DNA of 64,000 nucleotides from positions 20,411,704 through 20,475,703 of the forward strand of contig NC_088304.1 of assembly GCF_032854445.1 (NCBI RefSeq), read 5' to 3'. The notes under the pieces are model-generated. The model saw only the letters and a program-made list of their open reading frames with translations. It had not been told where the DNA came from and did not search any database. Source of the DNA: Liolophura sinensis (taxonomy: Eukaryota > Mollusca > Polyplacophora > Chitonida > Chitonidae). Numbering within the stretch: the first letter of the stretch is position 1; every line of letters begins with the position of its first letter. A program made the position numbers and the translations under genes. This document shows positions 46,650 to 59,400 of the stretch, one piece after another.

Positions 46650-47660
46650 ATCTCACTCAACGCTTGTGCATCAGCTCTTTGTGTCTGGAAATCACCTTCA
46701 AGTTACGTGCCCCAGTTCTATAGTTCTACCAACCACCTTCAAGTCACGTGCCCCAGATCTATGGTTCTGGCAATCCCCTTCAAATCCGGTGCCCCAGTCA
46801 TGTAGTTCTGGCAATCACCAACAAGTCACGTGCCCCAGTTCAACAGTTCTGGCATTCACCTTCAAGTCACGTGACCCAGTTCTATAGTCCTGGGAGCTAC
46901 ATTAAGGACTGTGGGCCAGTTTGTCCTGATGACCATCCTCGGAAATTGTGCATTCCTATATTCGTAGTAATCACCAGAAATGTGTGTGCACAAGTTTTAT
47001 AGTCCTGACAATCACCATCAATGTATGTTCTCAAGATCTGTTATCCTGGAAATCGGCGCCAGGGCCTCTGCTCCAAGTCTATAGTTCTGCAATCAACGTC
47101 AGCACGTGTGCCCCATTCTATAGTCCTGGCACCAGGCCTGTGCTCCCAGTCTGTAGTTCTGAAATCAACGTCATGACGTTCTATAGTCCTGCGCTCCAAG
47201 CCTATTGTCCTGGGGGCAGTTTCTCAAGGGGTGGTAATGTTGCGCCGGCCTAATCAACATGACGTCGCACACTGACGGCATATGCCGCCTTGGGATTTAC
47301 GACCAGCATAACGTTACGACCCCTTTGAGAAACAGCCCCCTTGTCAGGAGGTGTGCTTTAAGGCTATTGTCCTGGTAGTCAGTGTCAGGATGTGTGCCCA
47401 AAGACTTGTTCCCTTGCAAACAGCGTTAAGGCGTGTGAGCCGCGTTAATATTCCTGGAAATCAGCATCAAATTCTACGCACCAGTCTACTTTTTCCATTA
47501 TCGTGAGGGCTTGTGCCATAAGTCTATATTCCCGGCAATCAGTGTCATGTCGTGTGCATGAAATCTAGAGTTCTTCAATCAGCGACAGGGCCTGTGGCCG
47601 AAATCTATATTTCTTACAAACAAGCACCCACGCGTGTGCCCAAAATCTATGGTTCTTACA
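46650..47660 (+). repeat. Diverged minisatellite, about 43-45-bp units
   Basis: The unit is about GTGCCCCAGTTCTATAGTTC followed by TGGCAATCACCTTCAAGTCA and C. It is clear at 46690-46900 and increasingly altered rightwards to about 47660 (TGTGCCC.AA.TCTATGGTTCT). It is interrupted at 47212-47340 by a hairpin MITE. ORFs through the array on plus (46.67-47.25 kb) are repeat artefacts. Confidence 0.85.
47212..47340. mobile_element. Hairpin MITE-like element, 129 bp
   Basis: The left end GGGGGCAGTTTCTCAAGGGG and the right end, read on minus, GGGGGCTGTTTCTCAAAGGG are terminal inverted repeats. The pairing extends further (GGTAATGTTGCGCCGGCC against CGTAACGTTATGCTGGTC), so nearly the whole element can fold back. 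The centre holds the palindrome CGGCATATGCCG. TTGTC on both flanks may be part of a target duplication. It sits inside a minisatellite, so the host unit gives the empty site. Confidence 0.75.
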
Positions 47661-49084
47661 ATTATCTCTTTCGAAACTTCTACACCATTTTTTATACGTT
47701 TGACAAACAATATTAAGGAGACATTGTCACATTTTTCATTTCATCCGATAAACATCAATATTTGAAATATATTACACGTGTAATAGATGCCTCTGTTTCG
47801 TGGAAACTTTATGCGATTTCTTGAATTCCAGTTGAAAATTGTCTGTCAACCAGTGGAGAAGCCAGATGGTGTTAATAGCTATAGTTTTATAGATTTTAGT
47901 CATCTATCGAATCCTTTAGTTTGCGTTGGACTAGAAGATTAGATGACATTAATATTCCGCGCTGCTGACACGCGATGATAAACCTCCATAACAATTCTGA
48001 AGCAATTTTGTAATTCCACTCAAGTCCTTAAGGCAGTTGTTTTGAAAATAGCTACAATCAGCCTCGCTTGAATCTTTAGACAGCAGGAACTTACGATGAA
48101 TAGTGCTTTATGCTCATATGCTTTCAGTAAACTCATTGTAAATGAAAATAAGCTTTCAGACTAATTGGCGAGTCTGTCCAAGCGTAGTACGATCAAAACG
48201 TTTAGAGATAATATCGCTGGTATTTGATATTAGATAGCCACTTTCGTCTAATATATCCTGTGCTGTCGCGGCATGCTACATGTACAAAAGCAGCCTGGAC
48301 GTAGCATTATGTGCCCATATTACTCATACAGCAACTAACTAATTGAAGCGTTAGCGCAGCATTCAGCTACGCCCTTGATGTGGTAAGAGAAACATCATCT
48401 GGCGCTGTAACAACGAGCAAGCCGCTGCATAGTAATAAAATGTGTACTGACACGACTGATGGGACTTAGGTATTGAATCTTTTTTTTTTTTCCAGCTGAA
48501 CGACTAATTCACTCATAATGACTTGTTGAATGGTCGGCTGACTCTATGGCTGTGTTAGTGACTGGTCCAACTATCGAGGATGGATTCAAACAGAATGGGA
48601 CGCTTTGTTCTTCAAGGTGACCTATACGTGATAACAGCCAGTATGCAGTAAGACAAATTCGACATACTATGCCTATCTCCGCTGACTTACAGTCGCTGGC
48701 AGGCCGGCTTGTACATAGTTCAATGCAAGGACAGGAGCAACAGGTCACACAGCGCTTAGGCTGTGTGCGAGGCTAAATCAAAAGGCAGCGAACAAATCAT
48801 AAACTTTAGAGGCAAAGGAAATGCTGCCCTTAATTCATTCACTTCCACGCGCGGCTCAGTTCGCAAGCAGAGCGCTCTGTCTCAAGCCAATGTGAGGGTA
48901 TATCCTCGCGGCCGATGCAACCTCATTTCCCGAGGAACGGCTAAACTGGCATATAACACCACTTCTCACTGGGTGCATATTTCGTCTCCAGATGTTTTAT
49001 GTTGAAGTATAAACCAATCAAAACTCACCTAAAGAATGTCTCAGGCCCGTATTTAAAAGTATTTTGGTGGTTTTATTGACATAA
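47661..49084. other. Non-coding stretch, no gene recognised
   Basis: Two adjacent ORFs at 48.51-48.75 kb (minus) and 48.76-49.0 kb (plus) show no motif. A T run lies at 48480-48491. It may include the left end of the piggyBac element, but I could not identify its TTAA-flanked terminal repeat. Confidence 0.4.
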
Positions 49085-50624
49085 ATGCCTAACAACAAAT
49101 TTTTTTGGACTCGCACATACTTCAGTGTCAACATGCCTTCGTTGCCCGAGCCCGAGGAGACGAGGATTGTTTAGGCTTCACAACTGACACAGTCTGCTGA
49201 CAGGAAACGTGACACTGAGTCAGATACTAGTGTACCAGAAAGTGAATATGACGACGACGACTTGCCTTTGTCAGAGCTGCGACCGCTAGCCGCTGGAAAT
49301 ACAATAGGCAACAGAACAACAAAAACGCCTGTCTGATGGAGGAATAGACTGGAAAAGATTGGTGTTAACGACTTCACCCAGCTGACAGGACCTGTAAATA
49401 TGCAACCACAGGAAGGTACAGATCAGACCAACCTATATGCCAGACAGTGTATTAAGAAAACAATCTGAGAACAAATGGATTCCTGTAACCCGGGAAATGA
49501 AAGCCTTTATGAGCATCCATGTGGTTATATCTGTCATACAGTACATACAGGTTTTGGTCAACTGATCAGCTCTTCAAAGAACTCTCCATGCCAATCACCA
49601 TGACCAGAGACAGGTTCGAGAAAACCTTGCAGTATTTTCACTGCAATGATTCTACTACTACAGGTCCAGTCAGGGGAGATGCGAACGATGACAAAATACA
49701 TCATGTCCGGCCTGTCTTCAATATTGTGCAGAGGCGGTTAGTCGAAAACTATCGACCATACAGAAGTGTCACGATAGATGAAGCGATGATTCCATTCGTG
49801 TTTCGGGCGTGTTTCCTACAGACAATACTTACCGGCAGAGTAAATTTGGAGTAAAAGTGTGGGAATAAAACAGATAGCAGCAATGGATATGTGTACAAAG
49901 TAGAATGGGATTTGACCCGGATATTATCCGGTAAAAGTCACCAAATTTACATGGACAATTACTTTTCCAGTCCCCAATTGTATTAACACTTGAAGAAAAA
50001 TGTATGATGATCTGTATGCTTGTGGCACCTGTCAACTTATCAGAAAAGGGGGGCCTGACGCACTACTAACAACATTGTCTGCCGAAGCAAATAAAAACCT
50101 TGTGGCGGCCTGCAGGTACGACAATGGACAGGTAAACTTCTTCTTGACTAACTCTGACCCAATTGTCACAGTGAGTATCCAGCGAAAACAGAAGAATGGA
50201 ACGCATGCAGAAATAAAGGCCCCTGAAGTTGTGGAGAACTACAACAAGCACATGAGTGGGGTCGACCACGGAGATCAGCTGCGTATGCAATATTCCACTA
50301 CTCGCCGCTTCAAAAAGTTTTGGAAGTACCTGTTCTGGTTTTTGTTTGACACAACAGTGGCGTGCTCTTTCATTCTTATTGTGGTGATTATCCGAATCAT
50401 CAGAAGAAAAGCAAAACTGGCTGAGTGAAAGAAATGTGTCAACTGGAGGCGTCATGAAATGTTATGGAGGATGGCCCACATTCATGCCAAAATCAATGCC
50501 ATGCAAATTGTGTAATTCGAGGAAAATCAGGAACGGGAAAAAATATGGATGTAAGACTTGTGACGCAAACCTCTGTGTGGAATATTTTAAACCTTTACAT
50601 GTTTTACCACTCACAGAGGAGTAG
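49085..50624 (+). pseudogene. piggyBac-family transposase, decayed
   Basis: In order: an acidic N-terminal stretch (ESEYDDDDLPLSELRPLA), then FWSTDQLFKELSMPITMTRD, RFEKTLQYFHCND, HHVRPVFNIVQRRL and SVTIDEAMIPF (first catalytic Asp). After a frame change come GYVYKVEWDLT, IYMDNYFSSP (second Asp), AACRYDNGQVNFFLTNSD and HMSGVDHGDQL (third Asp), then TTRRFKKFWKYLF. In another frame a C-terminal Cys-rich finger follows (CKLCNSRKIRNGKKYGCKTC...C). This is the DDE_Tnp_1_7 (piggyBac/PGBD-like) layout; the enzyme cuts and pastes DNA at TTAA. The frame is broken by several stops (TAG near 49171, TGA near 49335 and near 49469) and frameshifts. I could not find the TTAA-flanked terminal repeats, so the element ends are unknown. 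Confidence 0.88.
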
Positions 50625-51600
50625 ATTGCACAACTCTAGTTGACAAACGGTTCAAATATTGTAAAGAATAACTCAAGAAGTTTTTTCACTAACTTTCAGT
50701 AAAGATAAACTGTGACTCATTGACTGTGAGTGTAAATCCAAAATTCCACTACACTCACATACATGAAGTTCAGAAAGAACTTTTGTGCAAAAGGACTTTC
50801 CATAATAAGTGAGTAATGCAAATCACAATTTGTATTTCTGTGTGTGTGTGTTTTTTTCTCTCTTTTATAATTTTTTTTAAATTATTGACGTATTTGTTTT
50901 GTGTGTGGATAGGCTGGGACGATAATAAGAAATAACAAGTGAAAGTAAATTTTGTAAATCACATACAGGTTTGTGTTTTGTTTTTCCACATAACATGGGT
51001 CAGCTTGTAGTTATCATTTTCCCACATCTGTGGACAGCACATCTGTAAAAAAATGAAAACAAAAGGTCAAAATTCACGTTATTTTGTTTTGTGTTTCTCA
51101 TGTAGTGTTGAAGAAGCGTGTAGATCTGACCTGAATTCCAGTCACCAACGATTGTGCCACGCTGTGTCACATGATCGAATTTAAGGCAACTAATGGCCAA
51201 TGAACGACGAATGCCTTCGGTGACAAAATGTTTGTGTATTTTGGCGTAGATGAAGTGAAAAAACATCTGACTATAATTCGGCTGTATTCAACACTCGAGC
51301 AAACCCACGAAAATAACTAGTTTCTTTGTATTTCCTCAAAGTTTCATGACTTAGAAACACATACTTTTATTCAGAAAAGCTGGGGTTATGTACAGGAATT
51401 CACCTTCTTCACCTCCAAAAATTACGATACTTTTCGCTAGTGTCGCACGCTTTGTGAATGTTCAGCTCGCTATTCCAAGTCTATAGAAATCTGTATGAAT
51501 GTACGTCCACAACTACACTAATATTTTACAAGATTGCGTACAATAAACATAGATGACAAAGTACAACCAGTTTTAGAATGTTAAAATAGAAAAATTATCT
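50625..51600. other. Non-coding stretch after the transposase
   Basis: Contains a short (TG)n run near 50840 and T-rich tracts (50850-50880). The right end of the piggyBac element may be here, but no CCC...GGG/TTAA boundary was recognised. Confidence 0.4.
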
Positions 51601-51822
51601 TCATCACTCGCTGTTACAGTGTACAGGCGAGTAGACACTAGGTGGATTTCTTCGCTTGTAGAGGTCAACATAAACGCCCTCGAAATACGCTGACGTTATT
51701 GGCAGCATAGCTGCAGACACGCTAGACGGAATTTTCCGTTGATCGTCGTTAGTAGGTTATGTCATGTGACCCAGTAAACCATATGCCACAAACAAAATGT
51801 CACATGTCAACACAACTCCGTG

Positions 51823-52060
51823 ATGTTTGATTGTGAGCTCGATCGTCTCGATCTTCGAAATTCGCTGGAGCGCACACACTACGAGGACAGAGAGCATCTG
51901 ACATGTTTGATGCAAGCGAATTTCCGGGCGGACAAGATCGCCAGCAAAATACGCCGTGTCGCCAGCGCGGACACGCTAGGTTGTTTTTTAGACACACTCA
52001 AAATACGCCTGTATGAGCGAAAAAATCGGTCTAATGTGTCCCGACTTTACTCACTCAGAA
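51823..52060 (+). CDS. Candidate first coding exon, product unknown
   Basis: ATG at 51823 opens MFDCELDRLDLRNSLERTHY, EDREHLTCLMQANFRADKIA, SKIRRVASADTLGCFLDTLK and IRLYERKNRSNVSRLYSLRS. Bases 52051-52066 then read TCACTCAGAAGTGAGT, a consensus-like 5' splice donor (GTGAGT at 52061). The exon would be 238 bp, phase 1. It is charged (Arg/Asp/Glu/Leu), helical in look, CpG-rich compared with its surroundings and lacks a signal peptide. I do not recognise a family. No clear next exon is found before 55 kb, so the rest may lie downstream beyond the repeats or outside the window. It could be chance: the same frame stays open only to a stop at 52083. Confidence 0.4.
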
Positions 52061-55000
52061 GTGAGTACGGCCGTTATGGTTGATAGCTGACGACTGCTCG
52101 GGCGGAAGGCAGGCAAGGCTACAGCGGGCAGCTCTACTGGCGGCGGCAGTGGGACGTCGGGGTTTGCGAGTTAAGATCTTTAGACTCCCGATTCCTGGAT
52201 AACATCAGGTTTGATCGATAAACGATTGATTATTCGCTTGTTTGATTGAGTACCTGTGGAAACTTACCGACTCCTCCGATCGAATCTTGTCTGTGGTGTT
52301 GTATGAAAACGACAGGATCTGTTGCCGAAAGCGTGTATGTACGTGTAATTTAAAACACGCTGCTGATCGTGAAAAAAGGTACTCTACCGCGAGCTTAAAT
52401 ATTGCCCCTGGCAAGATTAGCGAGATGACAATTATAGTGCTACGCGACACGCAACATTTAGCCCTCGGCAGAACAATTATACAATGGGGAACAGATAACA
52501 AAAACCATCGAAGTGTCTATCCAAAGTCCGGAAAGCTCGTCGAGAAGCAGCGAGTGGCTTGCGACTGCATTTTGTCACAAGCAGCTTAAATTATACCCAA
52601 AAATAAGAGAGAAAAAAAATACCAGCAACAACATGGTGATATCGCGTCGTAAAATTAAAGTCAAGATAATGTATTACTGCAATATGAATTATCTTTGACA
52701 TTACGGACAGCCATAACATAAAGATAATTTTGATTGATGTCTAATTGGGCTGTTATATTTTGAAGAAAACCTCTCGCAGCATTCGACGTCTTTGGTTACA
52801 TTGATTTAACTTGCGGTCAAAATTTCCCTTGCAAGAAAGTTAAAATAAAATCGACTATTAAAGCCATTAACTAAAGTGTAGTTTTAGTGATTTTTTCACA
52901 ATATTGGCCCTGTTACTTCATAAAGCGAGATCTCTTCCAAACGGTCTGGTTTATCTTTTCTCTTTTTAATTCATGCCAGAAAGATCTATGCGTCGAAACA
53001 GGCAGAAAGAGTCTTAATTAAAACACTTGCAGTTTTTTTTTCTTACCTGTGAATGGCTCATCTCAATCGCACCTGTGTATATCCCGGTACTTGCATCCCT
53101 TTTATGTCACATCAGTTGGCTTTCCCCGAAAAAATCTAGCACTAGAATATCCGGCCGCTTATCACGAGTATCCGATGTGTCCTTTCTGCTATTGGAGAAG
53201 TCGTAAGAGAACCGCATGTGTCACCCACTCAGAAAATCCATGGCAAGCAGCGAATTCCTCCGACTGCAGTGGAGCGGTCTAACGAACAGCAATAGGGGGG
53301 TCGCTACACTGGGTGATCAGACACGGTGGCTTGTATTTCTAGCCCGGCACGGGTGATCTCGTTATGTAAATGATTGTGAAAAACAACAATGGTTGTGCCC
53401 TGGAGATTAGCAAAGGCTACCTTTCGTCCATTCACCGGCGAGTATCGGACAACTAACACCGCCTTTCTAGCCGCCCTGGGGAAGCAGGCGTGATGGAAAT
53501 TATATCTCGTCTCCGTACCAGCTATGTTAGCAATCGATCTCTAACCGAATGTAACCACTGAATAATGAACAGATATTAAAATGATACGCGATGAATAGAT
53601 AATTGTCCAGTGGACAAAGGTCGCCAGTCTATTGTTGGTGGTGGTTGGCCCCTGTAGACGGGATTGATTTGGAAGTGTTACTGCTGAACTGTCCCGTGGG
53701 ACGGGGCGGTTAGGAGTAGCTCATCGCGGGCAGGTGGCGCTCTTTAATGAACACAGCGTCTGACCAAGGCCATTCAACTCAACAGCGAGTACAAACCAGA
53801 TTCTTTTCGCTAGCAAATGTCATTTAAGGGCCGCGGAGTTTTGACGGCCCGCTCTAAGCACCTTAGGACTCTGCCATCTTTTTGCGTCTCTTCGGGAATC
53901 TCCAAAGTTGGGTGGAGCTTAGCAGCATTTATCTGAACGCATCACTAAATCATATTTGCGCTCAGGGCATTTCCCTCAAGCATAAACCAATGATCTTTGC
54001 GAGGTGCTAATGGGAGGCGATTTTTTCCCCTGGCACGAGGCTGCAAAAGCCCTGACGGCGAAGGTAAGGAATTATCAGCGCAGTAAATTATATGGGTGAT
54101 TTCTCGCTTTGGAATTCGCAGGAGGAAATGCGGCCGTTTCATCTTCCCAAATTAGTCCGTGAATTATTTACTGCTAGTATCTCTGTCTCCCGGCTAATCG
54201 GCATATCTCGAGAGTCCTGATCAGTCTTATTTTTAATGTTTTATAAAAAGCCTCGCGCAAATCCATCGCCGCATTAAATTTTTACTTTTCGAAATTATCC
54301 CCAGCGGAAATTTCTCCACCCTCGATTACTTTATATACGTTAATCAGATCGGTCAACTCTACGTGAAAGTCTGCGCACCCATATTGCCCACATCGTTTCA
54401 TCTGTCAACACTAAAGTCTGTACAAAATTTAATAACGCAATACAGTTAATGATTGACTTATTATTGTTTGATTGCTTGCTTGATTGATTGATCGATTCGT
54501 GTTTAACGATGTCGACCGCATTTTGCAACCAAGTCGTGGATATCTCGTTTATACAACAATAAATATCAACCCGATATTAATGCAAACCAAGAGTATATCA
54601 TTCGACTTTATAAAAGCTGACTCTAATTCCACAATGAACGTATTTCTGTCCTAGAACTGAAACGTTATATGTAGCAGTACTAGTGTTACATCTAACATCG
54701 GTGGATGACTGAAAGCCTTTATACTTAACACTTTCTAAAATGTTAGAAGGGACTGGTATGGTGGTGCGGGGCATCAACCACACTAGAAACTGTGCCCCTC
54801 CAGAAGCAAACAAGGCCATATATACAGTAGCTGACACCTCAGGAAGGCCACTTCTTTTCTCTGTTGTGTTTCCACTCCGCTCGTCCTGTTATATGCCAAG
54901 CAGGCTCCAAGCACACACTGAAGCGAATTTATACACATGCTGGCGATGTATATGTCATAAAATCGAGAAATGGTAGCCTACTGCAATCACACTGAAATAT

Positions 55001-55220
55001 CTTTTTTGCATTAGACATTTGCATTTTGCGGTAGCAACACACTGGAAAACAACTCATGAAAAGAATACAAAGATGGCATAGGTACTGAAATGGAACAGTG
55101 GCACAGTGTAATAAGACGTACATTAAATGTGTACATATTTAATACAATGTCATGTAATAGTTTGCTAAAACACATACGCACTTTTTTAATAAGCTTTTTA
55201 TGCGTGCGAAGGCCTGTTAG
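52061..55220. other. GC-richer non-coding stretch, possible intron and flanks
   Basis: ORFs at 52.24-52.59 kb (plus, 115 codons) and 53.05-53.28 kb (plus) have no recognisable motif. A donor-like CACAG/GTAAGAAAA is present on minus near 53047. No SINE or tandem array is seen. Confidence 0.35.
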
Positions 55221-55223
55221 CTA

Positions 55224-55372
55224 CCTGCGGACGGTTGTGGGTTTCCCTGGGCTCTGCCCGGTTTCTTCCCACCATAATGCAGGCCGCCGTCGTATAAGTG
55301 AAATATTTTGAGTACGGCGTAAAACACCTATCAAATAAATAAATAAATAAATAAATACATACATAAATGAAG
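55224..55372 (+). mobile_element. 5'-truncated SINE (family 1)
   Basis: Starts CTGCGGACGGTTGTGGGTTT, continues GGGCTCTGCCCGGTTTCTTC, CACCATAATGCAGGCC, CGTCGTATAAGTGAAATATT and GAGTACGGCGTAAAACACC, and ends in a long (AAAT)n/(ATAC)n tail. A 6-bp GAAGGC flank repeat is too short to be sure of. Confidence 0.9.
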
Positions 55373-55489
55373 GCATGAATAAAAAAAAACTGTTGCTTGC
55401 GATAAATATTTTGCTCTGTAAACGCACGGAGATTTTAACAAAGTATAGTTTAGACATCAATCAGTGGTGATATCCCAAGATATAAAACT

Positions 55490-55636
55490 GGGCCCATTTG
55501 TTTAAAAGTGTATTATGACTTAAGCCGGGTATTAACTTTAGCGGAGACTAAAGTGTCATTTACATTGTATTAGGGTAGGGCTGGTTTTCAGATTTAAGCC
55601 TGACTTAACATTAAAGCACTCTTGAGCGTTGGTCCC
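55490..55636. mobile_element. MITE-like element with imperfect terminal inverted repeats
   Basis: The left end is GGGCCCATTTGTTTAAAAGT, then ACTTAAGCC. The right end, read on minus, is GGGACCAACGCTCAAGAGTG, then TTAAGTCAGGCTTAA. The ends pair imperfectly over about 40 bp. There is no ORF. The GGGCCC...TTAAGCC start resembles small non-autonomous elements common in invertebrates, but I cannot name the family. Confidence 0.4.
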
Positions 55637-55654
55637 TGTTGTATAAAGTTATGA

Positions 55655-55835
55655 GGGGGGGGGGGGGGGGGGTCTCAGTGGCCAAAGTTAGTTAGCGCGC
55701 TTGCGCAGCCTAATGACCCTAGAACCTTCTCACCAATGCGATTGCTGTGTTCAAGGGTCTGCCCGGTTTCATCTCACCATAATGCTGGCCGACGTCGTAT
55801 AAGTGAAATATTCTTGAGTACGGCGTAAAACACCT
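55655..55835 (+). mobile_element. SINE (family 1) with internal deletion, preceded by an 18-base G run
   Basis: The head TTAGTTAGCGCGCTTGCGCA, CCTAATGACCCTAGAACC, CTCACCAATGCGATTGCTGT, GTTCAAG is joined directly to the distal body GGTCTGCCCGGTTTCATCTC, ACCATAATGCTGGCC, CGTCGTATAAGTGAAATATT and TACGGCGTAAAACACC. About 90 bp of the central part (TCCAGCTCATGCTGGC through the GGGTTTCCC segment) is missing. The G run 55655-55672 replaces the usual GGGGCCTCCG start. The tail is absent. Confidence 0.88.
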
Positions 55836-55839
55836 CCGA

Positions 55840-56495
55840 ACAGCGATCGCTGATCAGCCGACCACACAACCGTCGTAACGGACGTGGGTGACAGGTTGAT
55901 GTTGACTGCAGAAATGACTGGTATAAATCGTAAAGAAATCATCCAGAGCATAATTACACCACATACGCGTTACAATATAAAATGACACTTTTGACTACAT
56001 GACTTCTGGGTCAATTAATTCAATATCAGCTGGATTGGATTACCATGCCACTGGAATCAAAAGAAAGACGACCCTCTCAATAACAATATATGAATATCCA
56101 ACCAGGGTGTACAAAGAATATTAAACATGATTCAGTCTTGGATTCCTCCGAGACTGGTGGCCACCACGGTTTCTTTGATGAGATAGACACACAACAGAGG
56201 AAGTCATTACTGCCGCGAAAAAGGTAAATTATACTCCACATGGGCAAAGTAACTCTGTCAAATTTGCAAAATAAAACTATCGGTTATGAGCTCTAGCTAC
56301 CAGAAAAACAATTTAAACTCAATCCGGATACAGATTTCTATCGAAGGCAGGGCCAAATTATGCCATGACTTCAACTCTTTTACGGTTCAATCACATAAAA
56401 TAAGCTCTTATCAGTACTGGGAGGAACGCCCTGAGAAGCACATGTATATGTCATGTTGTTCTCGGTGTGGACCGATCAATTGTGACTCGCTGATG
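55840..56495. other. Non-coding stretch before the large minisatellite
   Basis: No repeat or RNA gene is seen. An ORF at 56286-56576 runs into the minisatellite and has no motif. Confidence 0.4.
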
Positions 56496-56499
56496 GGAT

Positions 56500-59400
56500 G
56501 TAACAACACAGAGGACGGCAGACTCATAAACATAGCGGATCAGACCTCAGAAACACAGAGGACGGTAGACTCATGAACATAGCGGATCAAACCTCAAAAA
56601 CACAGAGAACGGCAGTGACGTGAACACAGTAGATAAAACCTAAAACACAGAAGACGGCAAACTCATAAACATGGCAGGTGAGACTTAAAACACAGAGAAC
56701 GGCAAACTCATAAACATAGAGGTTCAGACCTCAAAGACGCAGAGGACGGCAGACTCATGAACATAGCAGATGAGACCTAAAAACACAGAGGACGGCAAAC
56801 ACGTGAACATAGCAGATAAGACCTAAAAACACAGAGGACGGCAGACACATAAACACAGCAGATGAGACCTCAAAAACACAGAGGACGGCAAACACATGGA
56901 CATAGCTGATCTAACCTCAAAGACACAGAGGACGGCAGACACGTGAACATAGCAGATGAGGCCTAAAACACAGAGGACGGCAGACACATAAACATAGAGG
57001 ATCAGACTTCAAAAATACAGAGGACGAAAAACTCATAAACATAGCGGATCAGACCTCAAAGACACAGAGGACGGCAGACTCATGAACATGGCAGATGAGA
57101 CCGAAAAATCGCAGAGGACGGCAGAGACGTGAACATAGCAGATGAGACCTAAAAACACAGAGGACGGCAGACACATGAATATAGAGGATCAGACCTCAAA
57201 GACACAGAGGACGGCAGACTCATGAACATGGCAGATGAGACCTCAAAGACACACAGGACGGCAAGCACATGAACATAGCAGATGAGGCCTAAAAAACCAG
57301 AGAACGGCAAACACATAAACATAGAGGATCAGACTTCAAAAACACAGAGGACGGCAGACACATGAACACAGCAGGTGAGACCTAAAAACGCAGAGGACGG
57401 CAAACACATGGACATAGCAGATGAGACCTAAAAACACAAAGAACGGCATACACATGGACATAGAGGATCAGCCATCAAAAACACAGAGGACGGCAGACAC
57501 ATGAACACAGCAGATGAGACCTAAAAACGCAGAGGACGGCAAACACATGAACATAGAGGATCAATCCTCAAAGACACAGAGGACGGCAGACACGTGAGCC
57601 TAGCAGATGAGACCTAAAAACACAAAGAACGACATACACATGGACATAGAGGATCAGACTTCAAAAACACAGAGGACGGCGAAGACGTGAACATAACAGG
57701 TGAGACCTAAAAACGCAGAGGAAGGCAAACACATGAACATAGAGGATCAATCCCCAAAGACACAGAGGACGCCAGACACGTTAGCCTAGCAGATGAGACC
57801 TAAAAACGCAGAGGACTGCAGACTCATGAACATTGCTGATGAGACCTAAACATACAGAGAACGGGAAACACATGAACATAGCAGATGAGACCTAAAAACG
57901 CAGAGGACGGCAAACACATGACCATAGACGATCAGACTTCAAAAACACAGAGGAGTCCAGAGACGTGAACATAGCAGATGAGACCTAAAAACACAGAGGA
58001 CGGCAGACACATGAACACAGCAGATGAGACCTAAAAACACAGAGGACGGCAGACACATAAACACAGCAGATGAGACCTCAAAAACACAGAGGACGGCAAA
58101 CACATGGACATAGCTGATCAAACCTCAAATACACAGAGGACGGCAGACACATGAGCATAGCAGATGAGACCTAAAAACACAAAGAACGACATACACATGG
58201 ACATAGAGGATCAGACTTCAAAGACACAGAGGACGGCAAACACATGGACATAGCAAATGAGACATAAAAACACAGAGAACGGCAAACACATGAACTTAGA
58301 GGATCAGACATCAAAAACACAGAGGACGGCAAACACATGAACATAGAGGATCAATCCTCAAAGACACAGAGGACGGCAGACACGTGAGCCTAGCAGATAA
58401 GACCTAAAAACACAAAGAACGACATACACATGGACATAGAGGATCAGACTTCAAAAACACAGAGGACGGCAGAGACGAGAACATAACAGGTGAGACCTAA
58501 AAACGCAGAGGAAGGCAAACACATGAACATAGAGGATCAATCCTCAAAGACACAGAGGACGCCAGACACGCTAGCCTAGCAGATGAGACCTAAAAACGCA
58601 GAGGACTGCAGACTCATGAACATTGCTGATGAGACCTAAACATACAGAGAACGGGAAACACATGAACATAGCAGATGAGACCTAAAAACGCAGAGGACGG
58701 CAAACACATGACCATAGACGATCAGACTTCAAAAACACAGAGGAGTCCAGAGACGTGAACATAGCAGATGAGACCTAAAAACGCAGAGGATGGCAGACAC
58801 ATGAACATAGCAGATGAGACCTAAAAACACAAAGAACGACATACACATGGACATAGAGGATCAGACTTCAAAAACACAGAGGACGGCAGACACGTGAACA
58901 TAACAGGTGAGACCTAAAAACGCAGAGGAATGCAAACACATGAACATAGAGGATCAATCCTCAAAGACACAGAGGACGGCAGACACGTGAGCCTAGCAGA
59001 TGAGACCTAAAAACGCAGAGGACTGCAGACTCATGAACATTGCTGATGAGACCTAAACATACAGAGAACGGGAAACACATGAACATAGCAGATGAGACCT
59101 AAAAACGCAGAGGACGGCAAACACATGAACATAGAAGATCAGACATCAAAAACACAGAGGACGGAAAACACATGAACATAGAGGATCAGACTTCAAAAAC
59201 ACAGAGGACGGCAGACACATGAACACAGCAGGTGAGACCTAAAAACACAGAGGACGGCAAACACATAAACATAGCGAATCAAACCTCAAATACACAGAGG
59301 ACGGCAGACGCATGAACATTGCAGATGAGACCTAAAAACACAGAGAACGGCATACACATGGACATAGAGGATCAGACTTCAAAAACACAGAGGACTGCAG

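Noticed and set aside
47276-47287. Restriction or operator-like palindrome CGGCATATGCCG
   Set aside because: It is the centre of a hairpin MITE, so the symmetry comes from the element.
50066-50455. 129-codon ORF on the minus strand
   Set aside because: Antisense shadow of the piggyBac C-terminal region.
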